Below, one piece after another: positions 1 through 11,855 of a stretch of 64,000 nucleotides of DNA. Below the pieces are notes generated by a model. The model was not told the DNA's origin. It searched no databases and worked only from the letters and a program-made list of their open reading frames with translations. The stretch spans positions 62,001 to 126,000 of the forward strand of contig WPIO01000126.1 of the NCBI GenBank assembly GCA_009760855.2, in the 5' to 3' direction. Both the position numbers and the translations under genes were made by a program. The DNA is from Cristatella mucedo (Eukaryota > Bryozoa > Phylactolaemata > Cristatellidae). Numbering within the stretch: the stretch's first letter is position 1; each line of letters begins with the position of its first letter.

Positions 1-410
1 AAGGAATCAAAGCCATACATTAATTCTAACAAGACACCGTCTATTTAGTAACTATTCACTCTCCGAGGTCCTCCATTGGTGTGGGCTGGCTTTTACATAG
101 ACCTTAATTTTTACATAAAAAATGGATCCAATGTTAATGTCCCAATTGTTGATGGCCGTGTCTACGATAACTGTTAGAAACAAAAAACACCCCGGTGGCC
201 TGGAACGGTATAGCACTTTTAAAAATGGCTGAACTTGAGTTTTAACTTGCAGTTCGATTATCGTACTCGCCGTCCAAACGGCTAATAGTTTTTGTGCGCA
301 TTTAATTGTGTGCAGGAGAGGACTTATGTTTGCACTTCCTATCCATAGCACTCGTTTAGACCTGGTTATACAGTGCTTATCTGCCATAGGAAAGACAAAG
401 GAGCTAAATC

Positions 411-562
411 GAGCTGGTTTGGTCTAGCGATTAAGGTGCTCGCTCCGACCAAGGTCTGACTGAAGTCGTGGGCTCGAGCCCCGAGTCATATGTAAAGCAC
501 CTGAATAGAGATTAAGTTCTCTTGGGGCGCTATATAAATGAATTATAAATAAATAAATAAAA
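411..562 (+). mobile_element. tRNA-derived SINE with LINE-like 3' tail
   Basis: The head (411-480) resembles a tRNA gene. It has an A-box-like stretch (tggtctagcgattaagg) and, about 35 bases on, a B-box-like stretch (gggctcgagcccc). The tail (about 493-540) resembles the 3' end of the LINE family found elsewhere in this window (aaagcacctgaatagag, then a GGGCGCT-type stem), and the copy ends in an (AAAT)n-like run. Related copies lie near 16861, 17725, 24740, 44425 and 61855. This architecture is typical of SINEs mobilised by a partner LINE. Confidence 0.75.
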
Positions 563-1190
563 ATAGTGAAATCGAAGGTGGAATCGTCACCTATCATAAG
601 ATGGGTCTTAGCAACGTGAAAATGGCACAGAAGCTTGGTTTCAGTCTGAAGGATCGGTCAGGATCATTCTACCAGCCTGACCTACTTTCAGGGTGGTAGA
701 ATGGATATCTTACCACTCTCCGGCCGCCCATGTTCGACGACAAAAAAGATGACAGTTAGTTGACCAAGCCAATCTCCCAATCTCAACCATATTGAGCATC
801 CATGGGGCAGGTTGAAGCGCTCACTTAGAGTTGAGAAGAGCATGTCGTCTTCCCCCCCCCCGGCAGCTTTTTGGTCGGCTTAAGCAGCTGTGGGACTGCC
901 TTACTCCGGATGTTTGCCGAAAGCTGACTGCGTCGATGCACTGGCGAATACACGAGGTCATAAAGAATAAGGGTGGTCCGACCTCCTATTGATATGAGTA
1001 CCCATTAGTGCATGTATAACAATAGTTCTGATAATAAAAAAATTTAAAAACACCTCGTGCGCATGTTTTTAGTGCTGTCCGACGAGGAGCGAGTCAATCA
1101 ATTGACGGGAAAGCGGCTTGTTGGTGGTAATTATTCACCCTCGTAAATAATTTTGCGTTTGGGTGTGAAGCTTGACTCTTTCCCAGAAGT
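563..1190. other. unassigned intergenic stretch
   Basis: No open reading frame of note and no recognisable element. It contains a short C homopolymer near 852-860. Bases 1-410 are similar: a 111-codon minus-strand frame (52-387) matches no family I recognise and is treated as non-coding. Confidence 0.4.
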
Positions 1191-1379
1191 TAAAGAAGAA
1201 GTTAATTAACTAATTAGACTTGGAATTATATGTCCTGAGCCAAGGTCATTCATTGGAGTAAGATTCGATTTTGGTACAACTAAAACACTTATTGATGCTC
1301 TAAATAAATAAAGATACAAATTAGTAATCCTGAAGACATTATTAGTAAACTTATTTCTTAGTTATTTAACATTTTGTAT

Positions 1380-1790
1380 GCTAAATTGCTTGCGTAACTC
1401 TCAATTTAAAAAAATCAAAAGATTAGAAGTTTTGTCTTTTAGAAAGTCTTCCGCCATTGATTCATTTAGTCAAAGTCCTAGTTTAGCTTTTGCAGAAAGT
1501 ACTGCAGCAACAGTCTTAGCATAATTTCTCTTAAAATAACTCGGTTGTTTTGGATCCAATGTTATTCTTGCCGCTGATTCTGTTAGTGCTAAATCAGACA
1601 GATTTCTAATCTGTGCTCTTTGAGGTTCCTTCATACTTGAACTATCAGTGTAACAGGATTGTGAAACGAGACACGTTTATCAAGATCATTTGCACCAGTA
1701 TATCTCAGTTCCATCCGTTCCTTAAATTTAGTACAAGGCCCTGCAAAAGAGTACCTACCGGTACGAACAAAATTTGCACCTGGCATATTT
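1380..1790 (-). pseudogene. possible phospholipase-A2-like remnant of the Polinton
   Basis: Reading the minus strand from about 1790 gives a YSFAGPCTKFKERM-like stretch. It resembles the Y-x-GPGTKLEERL start of the small PLA2-like (parvovirus VP1-unique-like) proteins encoded by Polintons. Further on comes an alanine-rich segment ending in AKAKLGL, which resembles the conserved tail of that family. The catalytic His-Asp pair is not visible, and stops separate the parts. The assignment rests on two short motifs and the Polinton context, so it is tentative. Confidence 0.4.
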
Positions 1791-2159
1791 TTACTTTTGA
1801 CTCCACTTGGTAATTAAGATGAAACTCTCGTCCTAATAACTTGTTATGAAATCAACTATTCCTGACCCGACTTTACTCGCTTTTAAATGTGTAGCACTGA
1901 ATCTAAGAATTTTTTGTTTTTCAAACATTTTACATTTGTCTATCCTATTTTTTTGTCTTTGAGTAACTAGTATTCAATTTTCGCCTGTTTGATTTTCATA
2001 TGACAATCTTGATGAAACTGGATTACTTGATTTAAAGTATTTTCTATAGGTCTTCACTATCCAAGATTTGCCGGTATATTCCTAATTTTTCTATATAAAT
2101 AACAATAATTTTAATATTTTTTAATTAATCCCCGATATTTAACATCGTATTGTATATCT

Positions 2160-3126
2160 CATCATGTGATTTCCTTCTGTATGTAAAGTTGCAAATAGTA
2201 TTGCAGATTCTGCATTTAATCACAACTCTCTGAACCAATTTGTGAACGCACTACAGCTTCTATACTTGCCTTGAGTTCAGATGAATAGTCAATACTCCAG
2301 GCTTCTCTACTAAGTTAATTCCTTTATTAAGATAATTAAATCTATTAATAACTTCAGACATGTCGACCTTCTCTTAAATCTATATCAGCGTCACGTTTAA
2401 GTATTATCATTTTAAAATCTAAAATAGTATAATGAAGTCCAGAACTTTGTGTACTTAATGCACTCATTCGTTCTTCACGAGTTCACATCGGTGAGGCTTT
2501 AGCAGTATACACTGTGATATCAATAATATTTTTCATGAAACAAGCTACTGTTACTGTGACACTAATTGCTGTACCAACTGTTCATACAACAGTTGCAATA
2601 CTTGCTATATAGCAGGGATAGCAGGCAGTACTTCTCCGCTGCGTACTTAAAAGAAAAGGTATTACTAAAAAATTTACTAGGATCTAGGTACCAATCAGAA
2701 TTACTTATCTCAGCTTCTAGTAATATCTCATTTATAAAATGATCGATTTGTAAGCTTGCTATCATTTTATAAATTCCATCTTTCTTCTTAGTGATATTCT
2801 TCCAACTTACGCTACCGTATTTACTTGAAGAGATATCATCAGCTATTTCTTTTATAAATAATCAAGACAAAAAAATACCATCAATACCTCCCAAGAAACC
2901 CTCTAAAGTTTTAGCAGCAGCTCCAATAACTTTAAAAGACTAGTACTTTTGGAACTAATATGGCTATTTTATTAGATGCTGCTAAAATACGTTTCATTGC
3001 TATCTTTGAAACTATTTTAGTAGCTGCCTTTGAAGCAACACTGACATCAGTTGTTACTTCTGATACCAGATCTTTTGTTGCGTCAATTCCAGATTTTGTA
3101 TCTTTGGCAAAATCTCCTCCAATCAT
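2160..3126 (-). pseudogene. unassigned Polinton gene remnants
   Basis: Two readable minus-strand pieces (2932-3126 and 2562-2765) are separated by stops and frameshifts. The first begins MIGGDFAKDTKSG and is rich in Ala, Lys, Val and Thr. Between them a GFLGGIDGIF-like stretch is readable. Codon use and AT richness match the surrounding element. I do not recognise the family; a virion or accessory protein of the Polinton is possible by position only. Confidence 0.35.
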
Positions 3127-3411
3127 TTTTCTTTGATAATAAAATGCTAACGTCAGTTAAAGATTTAAGTGCTTTTTCAACTAGGTCGTCTCTTCCTATC
3201 TGGGAATACTTTAATAATCTTATCCTAGAACCAGATAAACATTTTGTTATAGTGTTTATCATTTAGATGTATTCTTGTTACCATTCTATATAGGATATAT
3301 TCATTATTGGGAAAAGTAAAGGAATGTTTATTAACAGATTTAGATTGTAACTATTACATAATTGAGAATGTCGGACAGCCAGTCTAATAACTTACTAAAT
3401 CTAGTGCGAAA

Positions 3412-5400
3412 ATGTCTGCAGATGAAACAAGATTGTTACAAAGTAATAGACCTTATGAGATAATCAGCAATGGATTATTAAAGAAAATGTTGCAATTCAT
3501 CGGAGGAATATCTCATGGAAACCTCGATCTATGGAACAATACAATTAATAATCTTAGTGTTAGTGATGTATTGAATACATTGGCAGTTGATCAAGAAAAA
3601 GGTAGTTGCTATAGAAAATACTTGAGAATTTCTACTTATCCAAGTGTTTTAGAGATAAGAAATTTAGTAGTTGTAGGTCTCAATAGAAACTAATGGAATA
3701 AGTTGTGAAAGTTCAAACGTTCAGCTCACGCCAGGTGATATAATAATGGTTGAATTAGAGAACCCAATTAATTTTGTTAAACCACTTTCAACTTTCAGGC
3801 CAGAATATTTAAACAACATTGGAATGATATAAAATTTAATTATATTCATGCGTGGTATTTGGAGTGAATTGGCACGCACGGTTCAGTTTCCGGCACTCTA
3901 TTATTAATTTTAGATCGAAGTGGTCTTTGCTGGTACATAATAAATAGCTTCCATGTATGCAAATAAGTTCAAAATACCAATTTTATTTTCAATATTGTAT
4001 AGAATCTGTCTCTAAGATATCGAAAAAGTTAGGATCAGAATAACTGCAGATTCGCTTTCATGTAATATTAACATGAATGGAAATCTTTTACAAACAGGTG
4101 ATCCTGCTGATCAAGAAAGTGCAGGTAACCAAAAATATATTTATACAAAATTTGTTACTAAGATATCTAAGGGAAATAATTCAGATGGTTATCTAGATAT
4201 GAAGACAATAATTGATCTAGAAAATTCTGTAAATCCTTCAGATGGTGCCACTAAAGACTATGCAGATGCAAAACTATCTATAAATGGAGGAGTTATTCAA
4301 GGTAGCAAGGTAGGTACAATATTTGGGGGCCAACAGTAACTAATAAACAGTGTGACTAGTTTAGGCCCATTAGATATTTTCAATTTAAAATACTTTAATG
4401 CTTATTTTGTTTAAAAAAACTGGAGATGTTATTCAGGGAAACTTGGATATGTGCAGACTTGCTGTTAAAATCATTAATGACCCAGTAGATCCAAATGATG
4501 GCGTTAGATTAGTTTAATTAACCAATCTAATGAGTAAAAAAAGAATGGCAATGACCATTGAAGGAGTTACGGATAGCACGCTAAGTACAGATATATTTGG
4601 AGCTTCATATCCAGTAAGATGGGCTAGTAACTTAGGTAATGCTGTGATATCGAGGGGAGTAATGATAGTTGGTGCCTGCTACTCGATTCCAGATATGGGA
4701 ACTAAAGTACTTACGCCTTCTCCATATACATCAGCTGTAATAGCTTGAGTCTTATCAGGAAGTTATAAACTAGATAATAAGGGAATCTTATTTGGAGGCT
4801 ATATGTTAGATGGAAATGGAAAACTCATAGAAAGTACATTCTTTAGGTTAGGTAATGCACTATTTAATAAACAAATATGCAAGTATATGTTTATATAGCA
4901 CTGCGATAGAATGTTGACTAGAGACCATCTTTCAATCAATGAGAATACAGATTTGGATGAAAATAAGTTAATAAATGTTGTAACTACTACTGACTTTTTA
5001 GAGCCTGTTAGAAATATTTTTGCTAATACTAATTATCATTGAAAAGATTCTGACCTGATAATCAGAGGAGATATAACAGCTAATTTTATAAAAAAAATTA
5101 AAATATGTAAGCCTCTCGAATCTTATTCAAGGTAAATATGCTGCAACTAAACCCTACTTAGATACTTAAGTAACAAATAATAGATATGTTACAATAAGAG
5201 GAGGGTTAGTACAAGATAGGATTCAATTGGGAGCGATGTCAGGATGTATTAATATCCTGGACTTTTACACTTTATGGGTAAACAAATAAGAACCATATGC
5301 TGAAGGCATACTTACAATACATAAAGCTAATAATTTTGGAGTATATAGTACTAATAAATTAAGTAGCTTATCTAGATTTTATCAGGTATGAGTGTCTCAA
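3412..5400 (+). pseudogene. tail-fibre-like repeat protein of the Polinton (broken)
   Basis: Several plus-strand frames (3412-3693, 4073-4339, about 4400-4520, 4960-5160) show a recurring unit. A glycine and 'GNLDM'-like strand (for example GGISHGNLDLWNNTINNLS near 3505) is followed by an 'NP.DGATKDYAD'-like strand (near 4230-4270). Such repeats are characteristic of trimeric tail-fibre-like proteins of phages and some Polinton-type elements. At least five imperfect units can be counted. A frame at 4530-4748, continuing in broken form to about 4900, lies inside the run and may be an inserted globular domain; I do not recognise it. Stops break the reading frame in many places. Confidence 0.55.
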
Positions 5401-5575
5401 AGCCAACTTACTCCAAACTGATAATGAAAATAACAGCCTTTGATGCTGCTCTGTTAGATGTAAGAAATAATATTAGGAATATAACGTACTATGGTGTTAA
5501 AATTATAAATGTTAAATCTGATTACTTTCACAGAAATTTTAACAATGTATATTATCAAGCAATCGTATCCAAATG

Positions 5576-5800
5576 TAAAGCGCCTAGATAGAGATTAAGT
5601 TCTCTGAGGGCGCTTTATCAAGTGAATTATTATTATTATTATTATCCAGCATTAAAGTATATAATATTCATTTTGTTTGTTTTTCAAGCATGATTTTACT
5701 TACCATTCAATTGCATTTCTCTTTGCAGCAAATGTAAAGCGCCTAGAAGGAGATTAGGTTCTCTGAGGGTGCTTTATTATTGTTATTATTATTATAATAT
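5576..5800 (+). mobile_element. two short LINE 3'-end copies
   Basis: Two plus-oriented copies of the LINE tail lie in tandem. The first covers 5576-5640 (aagcgcctag... through gggcgcttt and then ATT repeats). The second covers about 5655-5800 and includes upstream 3'UTR sequence (ttgtttttcaagcatg) also seen in reverse at about 11950. Both end in TTA/ATT microsatellite tails, the usual 3' end of this family here. Confidence 0.75.
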
Positions 5801-6239
5801 AGATAAAAAGTCAGTAAAAATGAGTAACTACTACAATAGCATTTCATCTCCAGGATTTTTCTCTTCAAACTTAATTTCACTTAACTGCTATGTAATATAT
5901 AATAACATGTTACTCCTAACTAATTCTATATCAAACTTTAATATTGCTAACTCAATTTCTAATAATTAATAATTAATTGACTGTACAGTTTATTTTTTTA
6001 CAATCAGCTGTACAAAGTTTGATTATAGACCTAGCTTTTAACTCAAATTTAAATCAATTTATTAATTTACTATTTTTATCAATTATTATTATTATTATTA
6101 ATTTTTTAAATACATTTTTTAATTTATTAAAATAAATCAATTTTAACTTAACTCTTTTAAGTCCAGATGATTCCATAGAATTAGGAGTAATGAGTCGAAT
6201 TGTATTCTCAAAAAACTAAATAACATTTTCATGGAGATT

Positions 6240-6850
6240 GTAGGTATTTAAATACAATGGAAAGCTATAAAGTTGAAATGTCTTACATAAATGTGCTTGA
6301 TGAAATTATTTATGGAGTTAGTACTAAGATTACAGTAAAAACTAGTGAGATAACTATAAATGAGATAACTAAAACACAAGCAGACGCACTTGAGAAGATT
6401 GAAAAAATTCCCAAAATTAAGCTTTTCAGTCCAGGTTCTCTTGGATAAAATCTTTAGGAAAAAATTTTGAATGTTAAAGAATAAAAATCTTTCAACTGCT
6501 CTAGACATATTAGACATTTTTATTTTTTTAAATATGTTTCAGACCTTGAATAATTTACATTAGTTTTTAGAATTGCCAATAACTCAGAAAATATACTTCC
6601 ACCTCTAATTTTGGTATACAGATTTGACATATATGGATTATTTGGAATTATTCTAAGACATTTATATGCAGCTACTAATCCAAGTGTTTCAATCAAAGAA
6701 TTAGGAAATCCTCAATGCGACCCATTAGAAGTGAGGAGATTTTTAAGTCACTATTTGTTTGTCAAAATAAGACCATCTTTGCACCTTGCCTCAATAGGAA
6801 TCGGATTCATTTTATATTATAAATATTTTTTGTGGAACTGTATCAACTGA
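6240..6850 (+). pseudogene. unassigned Polinton open frames
   Basis: Two plus-strand frames, 6257-6448 (63 codons, Lys/Ile/Thr-rich) and 6611-6850 (79 codons), lie in the AT-rich element. The second contains a plausible folded-protein composition (YGLFGIILRHLYAATNP) but no motif I recognise. They may be pieces of one gene separated by a frameshift near 6450-6600. Function unknown. Confidence 0.25.
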
Positions 6851-6979
6851 GACAGATGTGGTAGATGATGCAGTAAAGTAGCAGACGTAGAAGTAAAGGC
6901 TGCAACAGGTGTAGAAGCAGGTGTAGATGCTCTAGCAAGTGTACAAGCAGCAGTCACAGCAGCAATTGCAGCCTTTTAT

Positions 6980-7540
6980 CTAGCACTTTTTCCACTTTTT
7001 ATGTCTGGCATAATTGCATAGCACTCATCTTTAGCAATACTTGAAGTATCAGGCTTAACTCCAGAAACACGGAAATAAGAGTAGAAATCGTAGTAAGTTG
7101 ACTAGCAATCCAAGTAGTATTAGATGAGATTTCTCCTGGAGTATCAACAAGATCGTCAACCTTTGTCATTACAGTGGCTTTGAGGTCAATGGTAATTCTA
7201 ATCACTCCAGCATTAATAAATCTTTGTGCCCCAGCATCACATTCATCAACATAGAAATTTTTAACAGATCAGTAAAGATGGATATATCAGAGTCCAGTGT
7301 TTTGCACCGTAAGCAGTCATTCTAAACCCAACTAGATAATCAACATATGACTTAAAACAAGTAACAGAAGTAGTTTGATTAGGATCAAAAATATTTTTTC
7401 TAGTGGCTATCATCATTGTCTCTGTAATATATAAAAAGTTTAAGCAAACAAAATAACTCGATTAGCAGACAGTAATTACTTGCACGTCATCTTTATTAGT
7501 AGGTTTCTTTTTCTTTTCTTCTTCAGTGATCATGCTAACT
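6980..7540 (-). pseudogene. unassigned Polinton gene remnant
   Basis: Minus-strand reading from about 7536 starts MITEEEKKKKPTNKDD and then, after breaks, continues through 7205-6999 (68-codon frame with DLVDTPGEISSNTTW). Different frames carry apparently continuous protein-like text, which suggests one gene with several frameshifts. I do not recognise the family. Confidence 0.3.
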
Positions 7541-7542
7541 AT

Positions 7543-7682
7543 CTTTCATATACATTCCATTAATCCGTCACTGATAAAAAATTTCACTAAGCATATTTAA
7601 ATATGAACTGCCTTTCATATACATTCCATTAATCCGTTACTGATAAAAAAAATTTCACTAAGCATATTTAAATATGAACTGC
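7543..7682. repeat. 69-bp tandem duplication
   Basis: A 69-base unit starting ctttcatatacattccatt is present twice in direct succession (7543 and 7612) with only a couple of differences. It lies in the Polinton, upstream of the minus-strand remnant that starts near 7536. Confidence 0.85.
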
Positions 7683-7699
7683 CAAGACCCGTAATTAAC

Positions 7700-7990
7700 T
7701 TGTCCATATAATTTTCATTTATTCTATAATCAACTTTTTCATTTTATGAAGACAAATCTTTGCTGCCGTTTCCAGAGATTGTTCACAGCTAAGAATCCTT
7801 GATAATACATTTCTGCATAGTATTGTGAATTTATTTATAGAGTTTGACATATCCACCTTCGCTATCTTTCTAATTTTTGTATAATGTTTATTCGTATTCA
7901 TTTCTTTCCTCTTCATCTTCATCGTCACTTGGTATATAGTCTGGATCATCTGAGTATTCATATTCTTCCCAATCTACAGAAAGAGTTCAC
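7700..7990 (-). pseudogene. acidic Polinton frame, unassigned
   Basis: The minus strand reads an acidic stretch (DWEEYEYSDDPDYIPSDDED) from about 7985, followed by a lysine-rich frame. It lies directly after the polymerase C-terminus in the direction of transcription. No family is recognised. Confidence 0.25.
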
Positions 7991-8079
7991 TAGATGCATT
8001 GAAAATTTCTTTTTCCAAAATTTCTTATTTATATAAAGTTTCTTTATAAATTAATAATTACTCAAAATTTGCACTTATG

Positions 8080-8452
8080 ACAATATCCACCAGCTTCTTT
8101 ATTTCTTTAATGCCCATAAGCATACTAGCATTTTCTGAAGTTGAGCCAGCTTCTCTTTGAATCAAATACTGATAACACGTTCTTGAAATAATTTTTAGTA
8201 AAAGAGTTATGACCCTATTGACCAATTTTATGAGATTCCCTGATCGGATTTTTTTTATAAAACTCATCCATTGCATCATAATCAGAAATTGAATCATCTT
8301 AAATAATTTGTTAGCGGTATTTTAACAATCTAAATAGGAACCATAAGTTAGCTCTTTATGCTTAACAACATTCATTGGGACTCCCTTAGCCTTAATCATA
8401 AATTGATAGATTTCCTTAGAAATCTTAACGGAATATAACTTAATAATAAAAA
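8080..8452 (-). pseudogene. Polinton protein-primed DNA polymerase B, C-terminal block
   Basis: Minus-strand reading from 8452 downwards shows the C-terminal signature of the Polinton family B polymerase: a KLYS start, an IKAKGVP segment and a SYLDCL segment. After frame changes, a short Lys-Arg and YAYGH-type ending follows near 8100. This block is the continuation of the gene seen at 10427-11855; the LINE at 8455-10426 separates them. Stops and frameshifts make it non-functional. The family recognition is secure from motif order. Confidence 0.75.
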
Positions 8453-8454
8453 AA

Positions 8455-10426
8455 ATAATACACACGATAAAGCGCCCTCAAGGAACTCAATCTATTTCTA
8501 GGCACTTTACATTTGCTGGAAAAACACCATCGGGTGGTTAGTGGTAGCATGTTCAATAAACAACAATGATAGCATGGTTAGGGGTGACATGCACAGGGTC
8601 GGCATGCAAGTGTGGTTAGTGGCAGAATGCACAGTGTCTGCACGCATAAGCACATTAAGGACGAATCAGAGGAACCCACTAAATGCTGTAATAAATAGGT
8701 GCGTTTTTAGTTTTTTAAATGTGATCAAGTCAGGAGATGTCATCACAGAAGTTGGGAGTGAGTTCCAGGCTTTGGGAACATGCCGACTAAAAGCACGGTC
8801 TCCCAAGAACTTGAGGTTTATACGAGGTATAGGTAAACAGCTACATTCCGAAAAGCGGGTGGTACGATGCTTAGCTAGGTGGGGCTGTAGATCTGATAGG
8901 TAGGCTGGAGTCAAATGAGGGAGGGACCTAAAAGTGAGCTGCAAAACCTTGAAGTCGATACGCTTGGTAGCCAGTGCAGGTCGACGAGAACTCGCGTGAT
9001 GTGGCAACTGTGACGTTCACAACAGACAAGCCTAGCTGCAGAGTTCTGCACCAGCTATAAGCGCCTGAGTGCACAGACCGATAGACCAGCAAGCAATGAG
9101 TTACAGAAGTCAAGACGGGGTGTCATAAGTGCATGGACCAACGTAGATGTGGTATCCCTGTCTACACATGCTCGAATTTTAGCAATGTTATGTAGCTGAA
9201 AGTAAGAAGCCTGATTGTGGAGCTGATTTGGTCATCTAACGAAAGATCTCTTTGGAACATGACACCTAGATTTCGTGCAGATTAAACAGGAGATATACTG
9301 GCAGAGCCGATCTTAGAGCTTCAGCATTTCTAATTTCTGAATCACACTTGATTTTCCCATGCAGAGTAAGTTGGTTTATTATCATTCAGTTTAAGAAAGT
9401 TTGCTACCATAAATGTGCAGATGTCATCAATACATGCAGCAAGGAGTTGAGAGAACTCAACTTGCTCAAGGGCTGGGAGGAATCAAAACAAAGGTACAAA
9501 TGAGTGTCATCTGCATAGAAGTGAAAGCATAGATTATTCTTGACAATAAAATCGGCGAGAGGAAGAGTATAAACCGTCAAAAGAACAGGACAAAGCCCGG
9601 AACTCTGAGTTACCCCATATTTCAAAATTTCATCGGATGATCTTTGTCCATTCATATCAATACTCTGTAGTCTCCCACTGAGATAGAATCTAAACCATTG
9701 CAATGTGGTGCCAGTGATGCCCAGGCGAGATGATAGGCACTCAAAAAGAACTTGGTAGTCGATAGCATCAAAAGCTGCCGAAAGATCGAGCAAAACAAGT
9801 AGAGATACTTTACCCATAACTGCATACCTAAGTAGGTCGTTGTACACCCAAAGTAACGCTGAATCTTTGGAGTGATTAGCTCTAAAACCAGACTGGAACT
9901 TACTAGCAAGGTTTGAAGTTTCAATATATGAGTTCAGATGATCTATCACGACCCGTTCCAGTGTCTTTGATAGGAATGGCAGAAGGGAGACCGTGCGGTA
10001 GTTGCTCAAGTTTTCTTGGTCTGGTGTTGCTTTCTTTCGTAGTGGCCTGACTACAGTCTTTTTGAGAGTTGCTGGGACGTGACGTGAGGCTAATAACATA
10101 TTGCTGATGTTAGTTATGCATGGCAGCCGCAGATCAATGCATCGTAGAAGCTGGACAGTGGGAATAGGATCCAAAGGACTACTTGTCTTTTTTGATTTTG
10201 ATATGAACTTCAAGACGAGGTTACTAGTGACCTGCTTGAATTTAGACACTGAGGAGCTCCAAGGAATTGAGGGACAGGCTTCTAGGGGGGTGCTACCATC
10301 GTGGACTCCCTGATCTAGTCTATCTTCTGGTCAAAGAAGCTAGACAAGCGATCAGCTATATCATCACAGTAATGATTACGTAAGGAGTTAACCTTGGAGC
10401 GAACCTGGGAGCTAACTTAGGTCTAA
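8455..10426 (-). mobile_element. 5'-truncated CR1/L2-type LINE inserted in the polymerase
   Basis: The 3' end is at 8460-8520 (gataaagcgccctc.., next to an AT-rich microsatellite), and the element reads on the minus strand. The reverse transcriptase is readable at 10249-9404: an LSNYRTVSLLPFLSKTLE motif, LLDLSAAFDAIDY, and the catalytic box FYADDTHLYL near 9510. The C-terminal part after RT is at 9007-8666, in another frame, with the KFLGDRAFS...WNSLP block. The endonuclease domain is absent because the 5' end is lost near 10426. Frameshifts (for example around 9400) show it is inactive. Confidence 0.85.
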
Positions 10427-11855
10427 GAGCAAAAATATCCCTAACCACTTTTGCCTTAACCTCATCTTTAAACTACTAGACTCTCCATTATGAAATCACC
10501 TTTATTTCTCTCAAACTCTAGTTCAAGATTATCACTTTCTATCTCAAAAATGAATCTTTATCAATATAAACTACTCCACCTTTGCTGCCAAACCTTGGTA
10601 CTAAGACATCATATAAATATCTTCTGTGTAATTGAGACAAGTCTAGAATAGAACTACCTATGAACAATAGCTCATTCAACTTGGTTACTTTTCACCCATG
10701 CTCAAAAGTTATCAATGTCTTATCGAAACGCCTATAGGATTTTATAGTTGGATCTCTCATTAACTTGTGTTACATCTTGGATCCAATATCACTACCAGAA
10801 TTAACTATCTTAAAGCTAACCATTCTCTCCACAAGCTCACAAGTTTTTCCAAATAACTTGTTCATAAATCCCCCGTAAAGATTCATAGAACAAATTTCTT
10901 CTCTCTCTCTCTTTCTCATACTTAACTTTCTTCTCAGCAAAAACATTTATTAATAGTTTTGCCCAAGGAGCCTGATTATCAAATGTAAATACCCAATGTA
11001 ATTTTGGGATACGTAAGCCTTTCTTAGCCAATAACATTAGACATCTATAATGTGCTAGATACTTATAATTTGGTAAGAAATCACATATTAACTTTGGTTT
11101 AGCTGCATTATTAGGATTACAAGGTTTCTCAGAGCCTGAGTACTCAATGTAATCAACTAGTCTACTAGCTGCACAAACGGATAGCCATTATGGAGACCAT
11201 GTAGTGACTACGAATAAACAGTATAAACTTCCATAAAGATACCCTGTGGCAAATCATGAGGTAAATTAATAAAACCTTTCTGGAGTTCAATTAGAAACAT
11301 AATCTCTCCTAACATTACCAAAAGTTGGTACCGTTTCATAACAGTTAAAGATCAGAAACATCCTAATACATTGTACTTGTCTTCGGCTGACTACTATAAT
11401 AACCAGATGCACTAGGGTTATTAGCTCTAGCATACCTTTTACTAACTTGACGAATACCTCCACAATAGATAGTCTGAAGTCGCGATAAAGACACTGTCAG
11501 CTTAATTCTAACCAAGTAACTCAAGATTAGTATCAGTTAGGTGCAAAGAACAGAATCATGCATAATGTGGGGCAGATGGATAATTAGTTGAACCTTATCT
11601 AAATAACTCGCCCAATCTATTTCTAAACGTCTCAAAGCAATCTGCACGCTGTGTAACAATTGCCATTAAGTAGTGATCATGATATTCACCAAAATCCTTA
11701 CGACCAGACTAACTACTTCGCTAACAAACTCATACACAGAATTAGTAATATCTTTATTGAATTTGAACGAAGATCTAAACGCTTCAAGTGGTGGAAGACT
11801 AGTTTCACTGATACGATAAAAGAATCCATGTACTCATAAGGATAATAATAATAAT
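10427..11855 (-). pseudogene. Polinton protein-primed DNA polymerase B, palm/thumb block
   Basis: Minus-strand reading shows, in order, the conserved landmarks of the family. They are a YPYEYMDS motif (about 11855), an LPPLEAF segment, a YHDHYL segment, GGIRQVSKRYARANN (about 11440), HGLHNGYPF-type text (about 11190), and PKLICDFLPNYKYLAHYR (about 11080). Next come a QAPWAKLL segment, an N-LYGGF...FGKT region (about 10870), and the catalytic C box as YIDKDSF (about 10570), where functional members have YxDTDS. The Thr-to-Lys change in that box, the stops and several frameshifts mark it as dead. Flanked on both sides by LINE insertions. Confidence 0.85.

Noticed and set aside
411-480. Functional tRNA gene
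   Set aside because: tRNA-like boxes only. No complete cloverleaf, and the sequence continues into a LINE-like tail, so it is a SINE head.
7543-7682. CRISPR-like direct repeats
   Set aside because: Only two adjacent copies with no spacer; a simple tandem duplication in a eukaryotic genome.
8541-8903. 120-codon plus frame
   Set aside because: Antisense of the LINE C-terminus (8666-9007 minus); the same shadow occurs opposite other LINE copies.
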